Below are positions 26,365 to 34,162 of a DNA stretch of 64,000 nt, piece after piece. Origin of the DNA: an uncultured Saprospiraceae bacterium (GTDB lineage Bacteria > Bacteroidota > Bacteroidia > Chitinophagales > Saprospiraceae); the NCBI GenBank assembly GCA_937921525.1, contig CAKZUM010000021.1:1-64000 (forward strand), read 5' to 3'. Each line of letters opens with the position of its first letter. Positions within the stretch are counted from its first letter, which is position 1. The position numbers were made by a program, and so were the translations under genes. The notes under the pieces are model-generated. The model worked only from the letters and a program-made list of their open reading frames with translations. It was not told where the DNA came from and ran no database searches.

Positions 26365-26593
26365 TTTTAGGTATAAGGTGATTTTTAATTTTTTGTGGAG
26401 AATATATTTCATGGAATAGTCTTTACTCTATTTTCGGAGGGACTCTCTATCCTAAGGTTATCCATAAGAAGCTTTTTTTTGGAGAAGGACTAATTAATAT
26501 ACAAGTAAATATAAATTATGGTGGGGGCAGTAGGTCTTGTAATAAGAATAAAGTAGAAATTTTATGATCAGATAAAAGGGCCTATAATCTCCA

Positions 26594-26617
26594 AAGGCTC
26601 TACATTAGTAGAGCCTT
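26594..26617 (+). terminator. hairpin, possible terminator
   Basis: AAGGCTCTAC pairs perfectly with GTAGAGCCTT around a 4-base loop. Only a weak T-rich stretch follows (AGTTTTCT), so it may be a terminator for the mob operon or an unrelated inverted repeat. Confidence 0.4.
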
Positions 26618-27001
26618 CAAGAGTTTTCTAAACACGCTATAGTATTCCTCTGGAAGGAATAAAACGAAGATAGAGAATAGTTTTTGAATGACAAAATAAT
26701 TCACACAAAAAGTTAATTGGTACAGTAACTTAGGCATGAGTTCTATGGACAATCGTTACGACATCGGACAGGTAGTTTAGTTAATTAAGCAGCCAATTGA
26801 TTAGCATTTAAAATAGTCACTTAACCACTTTAGAATCATTTTGTCTAAATTTTCTACCTATAATTACATTTTTGTTAGAATTGGCCATATTTATAATAAA
26901 TATTTTGATTTTAGTATCCTTCTTCTGTTAGTTATTCATTTGACCAATCTACTCCTAAAAGTAGAATAGAGTAGGTTGTAATGACACCCAATATCAGCAT
27001 A

Positions 27002-27032
27002 TTTGTTTAATTTAAAAGGAACGCTATCTTTG
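27002..27032 (+). promoter_or_regulatory. Bacteroidota-type promoter of the AVAKK gene
   Basis: TTTG (27002-27005) and TATCTTTG (27025-27032) are spaced by 19 bases, matching the TTTG / TAnnTTTG consensus. The start codon is 37 bases downstream. Confidence 0.65.
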
Positions 27033-27069
27033 CGGTGACAAACTATACTTAAAATACTAAAAAAAAGTC

Positions 27070-27723
27070 ATGGCATTTGAATTATTTCAGAACGAGAAAA
27101 CTAAGAAATTTTATTTTAGATTACAATCAAAGAACAAGAAGACTGTTTTGCAAAGTCAAGGATATGCAGATAAGCGAAGTGCAAAAGCAGGAATAAAAGC
27201 GGTCATTAAAAGTACAGCTAGTGAGGGTTTTGAGAAAAAGATAGCAAAGAATGGCAGTCATTATTTTGTACTACGTTCTTCAAATGGAAAGCAAGTAGGT
27301 AAAAGTCAAATGTACACTACTTCAGCTGGTGCAAGTAATGGCATACGTTCTGTTAGGAATAATGCTGTTAATGAAATTGTAGAAATTAAGCCAGCAGTAG
27401 CAAAGAAAGCAGTTGCGAAGAAGGCGGTAGCAAAGAAAGCAGTTGCAAAGAAAGCAGTTGCAAAGAAAGCAGTTGCGAAGAAAGCAGTAGCAAAGAAAGC
27501 AGTAGCAAAGAAAGCAGTTGCGAAGAAGGCGGTAGCAAAGAAAGCAGTTGCGAAGAAAGCGGTAGCAAAGAAAGCAGTAGCAAAGAAAGCGGTAGCAAAG
27601 AAAGCAGTAGCAAAGAAAGCGGTTGCGAAGAAAGCGGTTGCGAAGAAAGCAGTTGCAAAGAAAGCGGTTGCGAAGAAAGCAGTAGCAAAGAAGAAAAGAG
27701 CTACTAAGAAAACTCAGAAATAG
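27070..27723 (+). CDS. DUF1508 (YegP-like) protein with lysine-rich repeat tail
   Basis: Residues 1-50 and about 51-100 are two DUF1508-type units: FYFRLQSKNKKTVLQSQGY and HYFVLRSSNGKQVGKSQMY, each with the short beta-strand pattern and an S-x-G-x-x-S/T-like turn. From residue 109 to 208 the chain is twenty exact AVAKK pentads, followed by KRATKKTQK. The tail resembles histone H1-like and mycobacterial Hlp tails, which bind DNA or RNA non-specifically. Codon use varies between pentads (GTA/GTT, GCA/GCG, AAG/AAA). The gene has its own promoter and is not clearly part of an operon. Nucleoid compaction or nucleic-acid protection is inference. Confidence 0.85.
   Translation: MAFELFQNEKTKKFYFRLQSKNKKTVLQSQGYADKRSAKAGIKAVIKSTASEGFEKKIAKNGSHYFVLRSSNGKQVGKSQMYTTSAGASNGIRSVRNNAVNEIVEIKPAVAKKAVAKKAVAKKAVAKKAVAKKAVAKKAVAKKAVAKKAVAKKAVAKKAVAKKAVAKKAVAKKAVAKKAVAKKAVAKKAVAKKAVAKKAVAKKAVAKKKRATKKTQK
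27394..27693 (+). repeat. twenty 15-bp units coding AVAKK
   Basis: Exactly twenty 15-bp units fill 300 bases, each read as Ala-Val-Ala-Lys-Lys. Third-position changes (GTA/GTT, GCA/GCG/GCG, AAA/AAG) distinguish many units. Unit number is likely to vary by recombination between strains. Confidence 0.95.
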
Positions 27724-27751
27724 TAAACAGATTTTAGTAGAGGATTTTCTT

Positions 27752-27790
27752 ATAAAAGCAGTTGTCAAGTCCTTTGGCGACTTCTTTTAT
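27752..27790 (+). terminator. bulged hairpin after the AVAKK gene
   Basis: AAGTC (27767-27771) pairs with GACTT (27779-27783), extended by ATAAAAG (27752-27758) with CTTTTAT (27784-27790) across a left-side bulge. A T-rich segment follows. It lies 29 bases after the stop codon and is a plausible terminator. Confidence 0.4.
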
Positions 27791-27976
27791 CTTTCAGTAC
27801 GTGACAACGTGAATCGTCTTGATTAAAGTTGACAGTTGTCTATTTTGAATAAAATGTCAACCTTTTTTAGGACAATTCATTATCCGTATGCCGACAAGAT
27901 TCACATTCGAACTTTGATTGTGATATACGATTGTTCCTTGAAAAATTAAAAGTTATTTCCAAACAGTTGTTTATAT

Positions 27977-30394
27977 TTACCATTTATATTTAAACCCCAA
28001 CCGAACCACCTGTGTCTCATAATAATTCTCATACAAAGCCGTAAAATCAGTACCATCAATCTCTTGCCGAATCCCAAAGTCATTTAAAACATCACTAAAA
28101 GAAAGGGTAAGTCGCCCTTTATTGTTCAGGATACTTTTTTGAATACCAAGGTCAATAGAAGAACGAGATAATTGTCTGCCTTGCGGAATATTTTTAGGCG
28201 CCATGTAAATACCTGTTAGCTGAATTTGTAGTTTATTAGACAGGTTGATTTGATTATTGATTTTTATATCCCAGGTCTGATCGGTTGTTTCTTGAATCGA
28301 ATAAGGTCTTTCGACAGGGAAAAAGATAGTGCCTGTAAAAGCGTCAATCTTATTAGTATACCAATTGAGGCTACCAGATATTTTCCAATAATCTTTGAGA
28401 CGCTGTGCCAATAATAGTTCTATCCCAAGGTTAGAGCCGTTGCCTACATTTTGATAAATTTTATTGATTATGGAATAATTACTATTGGAATTGTCAATGC
28501 TAAATATTCGTAAAAATGGGTCCTCAATCTGGCGGTAATAAGTCGCAAAGAATATAGAACCTGTTTCCCAAATTCGTTTATAGGCAGCTTCGTAGGTTTG
28601 CGTGAACTGTGGGCGTACATAAGGGTCGCCGATCTTCATTAATTCTGGATCATCGTATTTTGGAAAGATTCGTAAGTTCGGTTCCCCCGGTCGGTCTACT
28701 CTTTTGTTATAAAATAACGACAAATTATTAGCCGGATTTAGTTTGAACGTCAATCGAACATTAGGGTAGAATTTAAAATAGTCATAGGCATCATTTTGTG
28801 GATAGTATATATTCTCAGGAGAAATATCGTAAAAGACATTGGTTTGTTCTACTCGCAAACCACCCTCTATATCAAATTTTTGTTTTTCTAAGACATAATT
28901 CAAATAGGCAGCATAAATATTTTCTCCCCAATCAGACCAATCTCCTATGCCTTCATAAATAATAGATTGTTGCCCTCTATTGACTTCATACGTAACAGGA
29001 ATGGTTCTAATCTGCACTTTTGACCCAATTTCTACCCGACCACTTTTTAGTGGTTTTACATAGTCAGCGGTTAAAGAGGTGGTATTCTCTGTAGCAATAA
29101 TATGGGTCATATCTGTACCGATTCGAACCGAACTACTATCATTTAAAAAATAGGATTCGTCTTCCCAACCTCTCACATATTGGGCAGCAATAGCTAGTTG
29201 GTGTCCTGGTTCTTGAAAAGCATGTTCATAGTTTAACCGAAAATTGAGGTAACCTGTTACTTCCTCTTCTTTCCAATGCCAATAGCGATCGCGTTGATTG
29301 GTTAATTGATTAATAAATGGAATTTGAGAAGTATCTACGTGGCTTTCAAAGTCATAAATAGACGAGAAACTTAGGGTGTTTTGATCATCTAATGACCAAT
29401 CTATTCCGCCTCTAACAATATAGTGGGTCTGTGTTCTGTTTTCAGGAACTGCCGAAATTGTTTTTGCGCCATCGGCATAGTTTCGAGTAGTAAATTCGTT
29501 ATTGGGTAGTTTCTTTTGCTGCAATACTTCTGCTTGCAAAAAGCTACTAATAGCACTTGTTCTGTAATTGAGACTTAGATTGGGAAGGTATTTAGGATTG
29601 ATATGGTATCGTCCTAACTCCGTTGGTAAATCTGCTTTTCGAGTAGTCAATTCTCCCAAACCGAAAGTAAAACCGACGGCTCCATTAAACCCTTTTTCCT
29701 TTTCTTTTTTGTAAATGATATTGATAATACCAGCCATGCCCGTAGCATCATATTTCGCAGAGGGATTATTGATAATTTCAATACGCTCTATGTTGGCAGC
29801 AGGAATATTTCCTAAGCCTTGCTGATTGCCAAAGCCTGTCATGCCCGATTGTTTGCCGTCTACCAATACCGCTACTTGGTCGCTTCCTCTTAATAATACA
29901 TTTCCTTCTTGGTCAACCGCTACTCCTGGCAGGGCTTTCATGGCATCTAAGATAGACCCACCTGATTGAGCTATTTGCTCGGATAAATTAAAGGATTTTT
30001 TATCTAAACCTGCACCGACGACTGCTTTTTGGGCTTTTACAACTACTTCATCTAATTGAGTTGCCTCTGGGCTTAGTTCAATTTTACCGATGGAATAATT
30101 GTTATTCTTTTCGCCTATTAAAATGGGTACTTGTACCGTTTGATAGCCCACAAAAGAGCAAATTAATTGATAATTCCCTTTCTGGACGCCTGCTAAGGTA
30201 AAACGACCTGTTTCATCAGATAAGGCCCCTGTAATCATGGTTTCGCTATCCGCTTCATTTAGCACAATGGTTGCAAAAGAAATCGGTATGGTGTTGCCTT
30301 TTTCTAGGATTTGTCCTGAAATGGTTACTGTACTTTGGGCTAGTAAGCATAAGGTATATAGGCTGAATAGGGTAGCGGTAATGATTTTTTGCAT
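27977..30394 (-). CDS. TonB-dependent outer-membrane receptor
   Basis: The start at 30394 (MQKIITATLF) gives a clean signal peptide ending LLAQ; upstream in-frame ATGs extend it by 13 residues. Next come a carboxypeptidase-regulatory-like beta domain (about residues 20-105, TISGQILEKGN), a plug domain (VAVLVDGKQSGM, NNPSAKYDATGMAGIINI) and an outer-membrane barrel with long Tyr/Asn-rich strands ending in VRLGFKYKW. The barrel is of the OMP_b-brl_3 type. It is a surface receptor; the ligand is unknown. Divergence from a PepSY-like gene and closeness to the metal two-component system suggest a metal-linked role, by inference. Confidence 0.88.
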   Translation of the reverse strand: MQKIITATLFSLYTLCLLAQSTVTISGQILEKGNTIPISFATIVLNEADSETMITGALSDETGRFTLAGVQKGNYQLICSFVGYQTVQVPILIGEKNNNYSIGKIELSPEATQLDEVVVKAQKAVVGAGLDKKSFNLSEQIAQSGGSILDAMKALPGVAVDQEGNVLLRGSDQVAVLVDGKQSGMTGFGNQQGLGNIPAANIERIEIINNPSAKYDATGMAGIINIIYKKEKEKGFNGAVGFTFGLGELTTRKADLPTELGRYHINPKYLPNLSLNYRTSAISSFLQAEVLQQKKLPNNEFTTRNYADGAKTISAVPENRTQTHYIVRGGIDWSLDDQNTLSFSSIYDFESHVDTSQIPFINQLTNQRDRYWHWKEEEVTGYLNFRLNYEHAFQEPGHQLAIAAQYVRGWEDESYFLNDSSSVRIGTDMTHIIATENTTSLTADYVKPLKSGRVEIGSKVQIRTIPVTYEVNRGQQSIIYEGIGDWSDWGENIYAAYLNYVLEKQKFDIEGGLRVEQTNVFYDISPENIYYPQNDAYDYFKFYPNVRLTFKLNPANNLSLFYNKRVDRPGEPNLRIFPKYDDPELMKIGDPYVRPQFTQTYEAAYKRIWETGSIFFATYYRQIEDPFLRIFSIDNSNSNYSIINKIYQNVGNGSNLGIELLLAQRLKDYWKISGSLNWYTNKIDAFTGTIFFPVERPYSIQETTDQTWDIKINNQINLSNKLQIQLTGIYMAPKNIPQGRQLSRSSIDLGIQKSILNNKGRLTLSFSDVLNDFGIRQEIDGTDFTALYENYYETQVVRLGFKYKW

Positions 30395-30593
30395 AGATCG
30401 TTTTTTTACTTTTATCATTAGGATTGACATCACTTAATTATTGCACCATTTCTTACTAGATTTGGGGGAGCGAAGATAAGATAGAATTTTGGAGAGAATT
30501 AGGAGATAGATACTTTAATATTACTGAAGTTTGTTTGAAATATTAAGGAGAAGGACTTAAACCCTAATCCTAAAAGTCTCCTAAATCGATATT

Positions 30594-30601
30594 TACCTTT
30601 G
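30594..30601 (+). promoter_or_regulatory. TAnnTTTG box upstream of the PepSY-like gene
   Basis: TACCTTTG fits the Bacteroidota -7 box, 41 bases before the ATG at 30643. No clear -33 TTTG is seen at the right distance, so the promoter may need an activator. Confidence 0.45.
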
Positions 30602-30642
30602 TATCAATTCTTTTTCATCACGAATTAAAAATATAATCAATC

Positions 30643-31131
30643 ATGAAAGTAAAAGCTATAATAGTAGGATTGGTCGCCCTAATAGGCTTCTTTGGCATAT
30701 CGATGACGTTAAATAATAAAATGGAGGTGCCTGAAGCCGTAAAGACCGCTTTTTCCAAAAAGTATCCTGCTGCTAAAAAAGTGGAATGGGAATTAGAAAG
30801 AGTTGGAGAATATGAAGCAGAGTTTAAATTAAATGACCAAGAAATGTCTGCTAATTTTTCAGAAGATGGTATTTGGGTCGGATCTGAAACTGAAATTAAA
30901 ATAGTCGATTTACCCCAAATAATACAAGAAGCCGTTGGTGCTACTTTCCCCAATACAAAAATAGAGGAGGCGGAACTAGCAGAAAAGCCGAATAACATAT
31001 TAGTTTATGAAGTAGAATTGGAAGATGAAAAACAAGAGATAGAATTTAAAGCAATTTTCTCAGCAGACGGTACTTTTATTAAGAAAGAAATAGAAGAAGA
31101 GGAGAATGAAGAGGAAGATCATAATAAGTAA
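30643..31131 (+). CDS. PepSY-like (DUF2874) periplasmic protein
   Basis: A signal segment (IIVGLVALIGFFGISM) is followed by two PepSY-like units, each with a helix and beta-strands: VPEAVKTAFSKKYPAAKKVEWE and then LPQIIQEAVGATFPNTKIEEAEL (described in part). The C-terminus is strongly acidic (EEEENEEEDHNK). Such proteins often lie beside two-component systems and metal genes in Bacteroidota. Periplasmic sensing or chaperoning is inference. Confidence 0.75.
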   Translation: MKVKAIIVGLVALIGFFGISMTLNNKMEVPEAVKTAFSKKYPAAKKVEWELERVGEYEAEFKLNDQEMSANFSEDGIWVGSETEIKIVDLPQIIQEAVGATFPNTKIEEAELAEKPNNILVYEVELEDEKQEIEFKAIFSADGTFIKKEIEEEENEEEDHNK

Positions 31132-31169
31132 GAGTAACATAAATCTACCAATTTATGATATTAAAATTG

Positions 31170-31211
31170 TTTGATGGTTTATCCTGTTCAAAAACGAGAT
31201 AAACCATCAAA
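31170..31211 (+). terminator. 14-bp perfect inverted repeat before the response regulator
   Basis: TTTGATGGTTTATC (31170-31183) pairs with GATAAACCATCAAA (31198-31211) around 14 bases. It lies 38 bases after the PepSY-like stop and 32 before the regulator ATG. Terminator or operator are both possible; the stem strength favours a terminator with partial read-through. Confidence 0.5.
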
Positions 31212-31243
31212 TAATTTCAGCCATTCTAAAGCTAGCAGTTAAC

Positions 31244-31921
31244 ATGAAAATACTAATCATTGAAGATGAAGAGGCGCTTGCCAAAAGTATCCAACAATAC
31301 CTTGGGACAGATGGAAATATATGTGAAATAGCGACTACTTTTGAGGAAGCATGGCTAAAGGCAAGTATCTATGAATATGACTGTATCTTGGTAGATATTA
31401 CCCTGCCTGGCGGAAATGGTTTAGATTTGATTCGGGAATTAAAAAAACAACATGCAACTGCGGGCATCATTATTATTTCTGCTAAAAATTCTTTGGAGGA
31501 TAAAATTGCTGGCTTAGAAATTGGCTCAGATGATTATCTCCCAAAGCCTTTTCATTTATCGGAATTAAATGCTCGTATTAAAGCATTGGTTCGGCGCAAA
31601 GAATTTGGAGGTAATAAAAGTATTGATTTTCACGAACTACGGGTGTTCCCTGATGAAAAACGACTATTAGTTAATGAAAAAACAGTTGCTTTGACCCGTA
31701 GTGAATACGATTTATTAATTTATTTTTTAGCCAATCGTAATCGGGTACTCACTAAGGAAAGTATTGCGGAACATTTAGCAGGGGATGCAGCAGATTCCTT
31801 AGATAGCTTTGATTTTATTTATTCTCATATCAAGAATCTAAGGAAAAAATTGATGACCAATGGAGCAGGCGACTATCTAAAAGCCGTTTATGGCGTAGGG
31901 TATAAATTTACAGATCGATGA
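31244..31921 (+). CDS. OmpR-family response regulator (metal two-component system)
   Basis: A receiver domain (1-120) has acidic Glu7/Asp8, phospho-acceptor Asp51 (VDITLPGG), Ser in IIISAKN and the Lys of PKPF. A winged-helix DNA-binding domain (about 128-225) includes LTRSEYDLLIYF and YSHIKNLRKKL with a GVGYKF end. The stop overlaps the kinase start (ATGA). The neighbourhood suggests a CusR-type copper regulator; that assignment is by context. Confidence 0.9.
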   Translation: MKILIIEDEEALAKSIQQYLGTDGNICEIATTFEEAWLKASIYEYDCILVDITLPGGNGLDLIRELKKQHATAGIIIISAKNSLEDKIAGLEIGSDDYLPKPFHLSELNARIKALVRRKEFGGNKSIDFHELRVFPDEKRLLVNEKTVALTRSEYDLLIYFLANRNRVLTKESIAEHLAGDAADSLDSFDFIYSHIKNLRKKLMTNGAGDYLKAVYGVGYKFTDR

Positions 31922-33174
31922 AATTATTACAGCGAACGGGCTTGTATTTTATGGGATTTTCTTTCGTTATTTTACTCATTGGAGGGCTAGGTATTTTCTA
32001 TACCCTACAATATATGCTCGACCATGAAATGGATGAAAATCTCCATCATACTCGTGCGGTGTTGAATAAAGAATTGGGTAAGATGAACGAGTTACCGCCC
32101 ATTGTTGAAATTATGGATGAGGTAATTGATATTCGGGAAGTACGGATGCCATCGACTATTGAAGTGTATAAAGATACATTTCGTTTAGTGCGGGAAGAGG
32201 GTGAGGAAGAGTTAGAACCCTTTCGACAATATATTTATACCGATATGATTAAGGGAAAGTACTATCAAATTGCCTTAAATCACTCGAAGTTTGATAGCGA
32301 AGATTTACTAATAGCCATTACTGGCTTAATCGTAGGCTTTTTATTGTTATTTTTATTGGCATTGAATCTTTTTAACCGTTTTTTATCTCAAAAAATATGG
32401 CAACCCTTTTACCATACCATCCAGCAAATTCGCCAATATAGTTTTTCCCAACCTAATGCGCTGACAGCTTTGCCAAGTACGATTGATGAATTTGCCACTT
32501 TAGATACCGCATTGGCACAAATGACAAATAAGCTTACTAAAGATTATCAATCCCTCAAACAATTTACAGAGAATGCTTCTCATGAAATTCAAACGCCTTT
32601 AGCTATTATCCGTGCTCAAATTGATTTGTTATTACAACAGAAACAAGCAGAAACAAGCTTACAACATATTCAACAAATCCAACAATCTGTTACCAAGTTA
32701 TCCAAACTCAACAAGTCTCTTTTACTGCTAACTCGTATTGAAAATCGACAATTTGAACCTTTAGAACTAATAGCATTAGGAGATATTATTCATCAAAAAT
32801 TAGAAGCATTAGATCTATTAGTAAGAGCTAAATCGCTTCGTGTTGAAAGAGACATTTCCCCGCTTACGTTAAGGGCTAACCCTATCTTGGTAGATATTAT
32901 TATTAGTAACTTATTGACGAATGCGATTAAACATAATTTACCTGATGGAACAATAAGCATTCTTCTTACTGAAGATAAATTACTCCTTAAAAACACAGGT
33001 AATTCGCTTATGAAATCTCCTAGTAAACTATTTGAACGGTTTCAAAAAGCGGATGATTCGGCGAAGTCAGTTGGTTTAGGCTTGGCGATTGTTAAAGAAA
33101 TTTGCGAGGTCTATCATTGGGGAATTGACTATAGAAATGAAGCAGAGTGGCATTTGGTGGAGGTGGTTTTTTGA
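31918..33174 (+). CDS. sensor histidine kinase
   Basis: The 418-residue kinase has membrane segments near 12-32 and 137-158 flanking a periplasmic sensor of about 100 residues. A HAMP-like linker follows. The H-box ASHEIQTPLAII lies near 220, the N-box SNLLTNAIKHN near 327 and the G-box VGLGLAIVKEI near 385. The start overlaps the regulator stop by ATGA. Its periplasmic domain contains a few Met residues (EMDENL, MIKGKYY) but no obvious metal-binding cluster. Copper sensing is inferred from the neighbours. Confidence 0.9.
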   Translation: MKLLQRTGLYFMGFSFVILLIGGLGIFYTLQYMLDHEMDENLHHTRAVLNKELGKMNELPPIVEIMDEVIDIREVRMPSTIEVYKDTFRLVREEGEEELEPFRQYIYTDMIKGKYYQIALNHSKFDSEDLLIAITGLIVGFLLLFLLALNLFNRFLSQKIWQPFYHTIQQIRQYSFSQPNALTALPSTIDEFATLDTALAQMTNKLTKDYQSLKQFTENASHEIQTPLAIIRAQIDLLLQQKQAETSLQHIQQIQQSVTKLSKLNKSLLLLTRIENRQFEPLELIALGDIIHQKLEALDLLVRAKSLRVERDISPLTLRANPILVDIIISNLLTNAIKHNLPDGTISILLTEDKLLLKNTGNSLMKSPSKLFERFQKADDSAKSVGLGLAIVKEICEVYHWGIDYRNEAEWHLVEVVF

Positions 33175-33320
33175 TAGAGTTGGGGTATAAAAAAATATAT
33201 CTCAAAAGAAAAAATTAAAATAATCAAAAAAGGAAGCAACGCTTTTAGTGAAAATTGCCGTATCTAATAATAGAAAAGGAATTTACTTTTTGTACTCAAA
33301 TGGCACTCTTATTGCACTTT

Positions 33321-33362
33321 TTAAAATTAATGTTTTTTTAAAAGAAATAACATTAATTTTAA
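33321..33362. promoter_or_regulatory. 14-bp perfect inverted repeat upstream of the HYC-CC-PP promoter
   Basis: TTAAAATTAATGTT (33321-33334) and AACATTAATTTTAA (33349-33362) are exact reverse complements around a 14-base AT-rich spacer. The right arm ends 3 bases before the -33 TTG of the promoter at 33366, the place for an activator or repressor site. The two-component regulator encoded just upstream is the obvious candidate, although the structure could also be a terminator. Confidence 0.5.
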
Positions 33363-33365
33363 AAC

Positions 33366-33397
33366 TTGCTTTAGTTCCTTTTTTATCTATACATTTG
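33366..33397 (+). promoter_or_regulatory. promoter of the copper efflux block
   Basis: TTG (33366-33368) and TACATTTG (33390-33397) are spaced by 21 bases. The start codon of the HYC-CC-PP gene is 24 bases further on. Confidence 0.6.
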
Positions 33398-33421
33398 TAC
33401 TAGTAATAATGTAATTATTAA

Positions 33422-33892
33422 ATGAATCAAATAAGTAATACATATCGTTTTATCGCCTTGTTTTTGGCAATGCTGATGTTCCTGACATCTGTTGTCTTTA
33501 CAATAGATATGCATTACTGTGGTGGTGAATTGAAATCTTTTAGTTTATTCGGAGAAGCAACCCCTTGTTATGAATTAGCAGGTGGCGAAACAGCTATCAA
33601 GTGTCCGAACCATAGTAAGATGGCACAAAAGATGGATAAAAGGGGAGTCACAATGGATAAGAAAAGTTGTTGTGAAAACAAATCTTTTGAATTTCATTCT
33701 GAGCTTGACCAACAAGAACAAGCTGCTTCTTTAGCACTTACGCCGCATATTCAGCAATTCATTATTGCTTACGCACTAATATTTTGCACCAAATCAGCAT
33801 CCTTAAACAAGGTTACTACACCTTTCTTAACGTATTTATCTCCACAAATAGCAAGGGACATCCCTGTCCTGAATGAAGCATTTCTGCTTTAG
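33422..33892 (+). CDS. HYC-CC-PP family metal-associated protein
   Basis: A hydrophobic N-terminal signal or anchor (residues 10-28) is followed by MHYCGGELKSFSLFG, the HYC motif, then Cys42 (TPCYE) and a CC pair in KKSCCENK, and a C-terminal hydrophobic end with SPQIARDIPVL (the PP equivalent). These traits define a Bacteroidota family found next to copper and heavy-metal exporters. The Cys and His residues probably bind metal in the periplasm; the detailed role is unknown. A second copy is at 52430. Confidence 0.8.
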   Translation: MNQISNTYRFIALFLAMLMFLTSVVFTIDMHYCGGELKSFSLFGEATPCYELAGGETAIKCPNHSKMAQKMDKRGVTMDKKSCCENKSFEFHSELDQQEQAASLALTPHIQQFIIAYALIFCTKSASLNKVTTPFLTYLSPQIARDIPVLNEAFLL

Positions 33893-34162
33893 CATTTACC
33901 TTTTTCTAAGTCAGTATTCAAACTTCCTTGTATCTATTCAAAACGGAAGCGTTATAGTCTGATTTTTCCAATTATTAGGAATAATTAACTATACCAATGA
34001 TACTGGTCTATTTTTCTTCTACTCTATTTTTTTCAATTTACGAGTTGAATATCTGATTGTTCTAAGCAAGTATAAGTAAAAATAGCAATATAAAATAGCT
34101 AATTTATTCTTGTACGCTGTCTTATAAGAGCAGTCCTATAGCTGACTTCTAGAAGAGGTATA

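Larger units (their letters stand above)
26365..27069. other. 705-base intergenic region
   Basis: No convincing gene. An open stretch between about 26390 and 26565 in one frame lacks a start codon and could be a relic. A 10-bp perfect hairpin lies at 26594-26617. A good Bacteroidota promoter for the next gene lies at the right end. Confidence 0.5.

Noticed and set aside
27322-27768. Antisense Cys/Leu/Phe-rich open frames over the AVAKK repeat
   Set aside because: They are the mechanical reverse reading of the 15-bp repeat; the forward protein has recognisable domains and a promoter.
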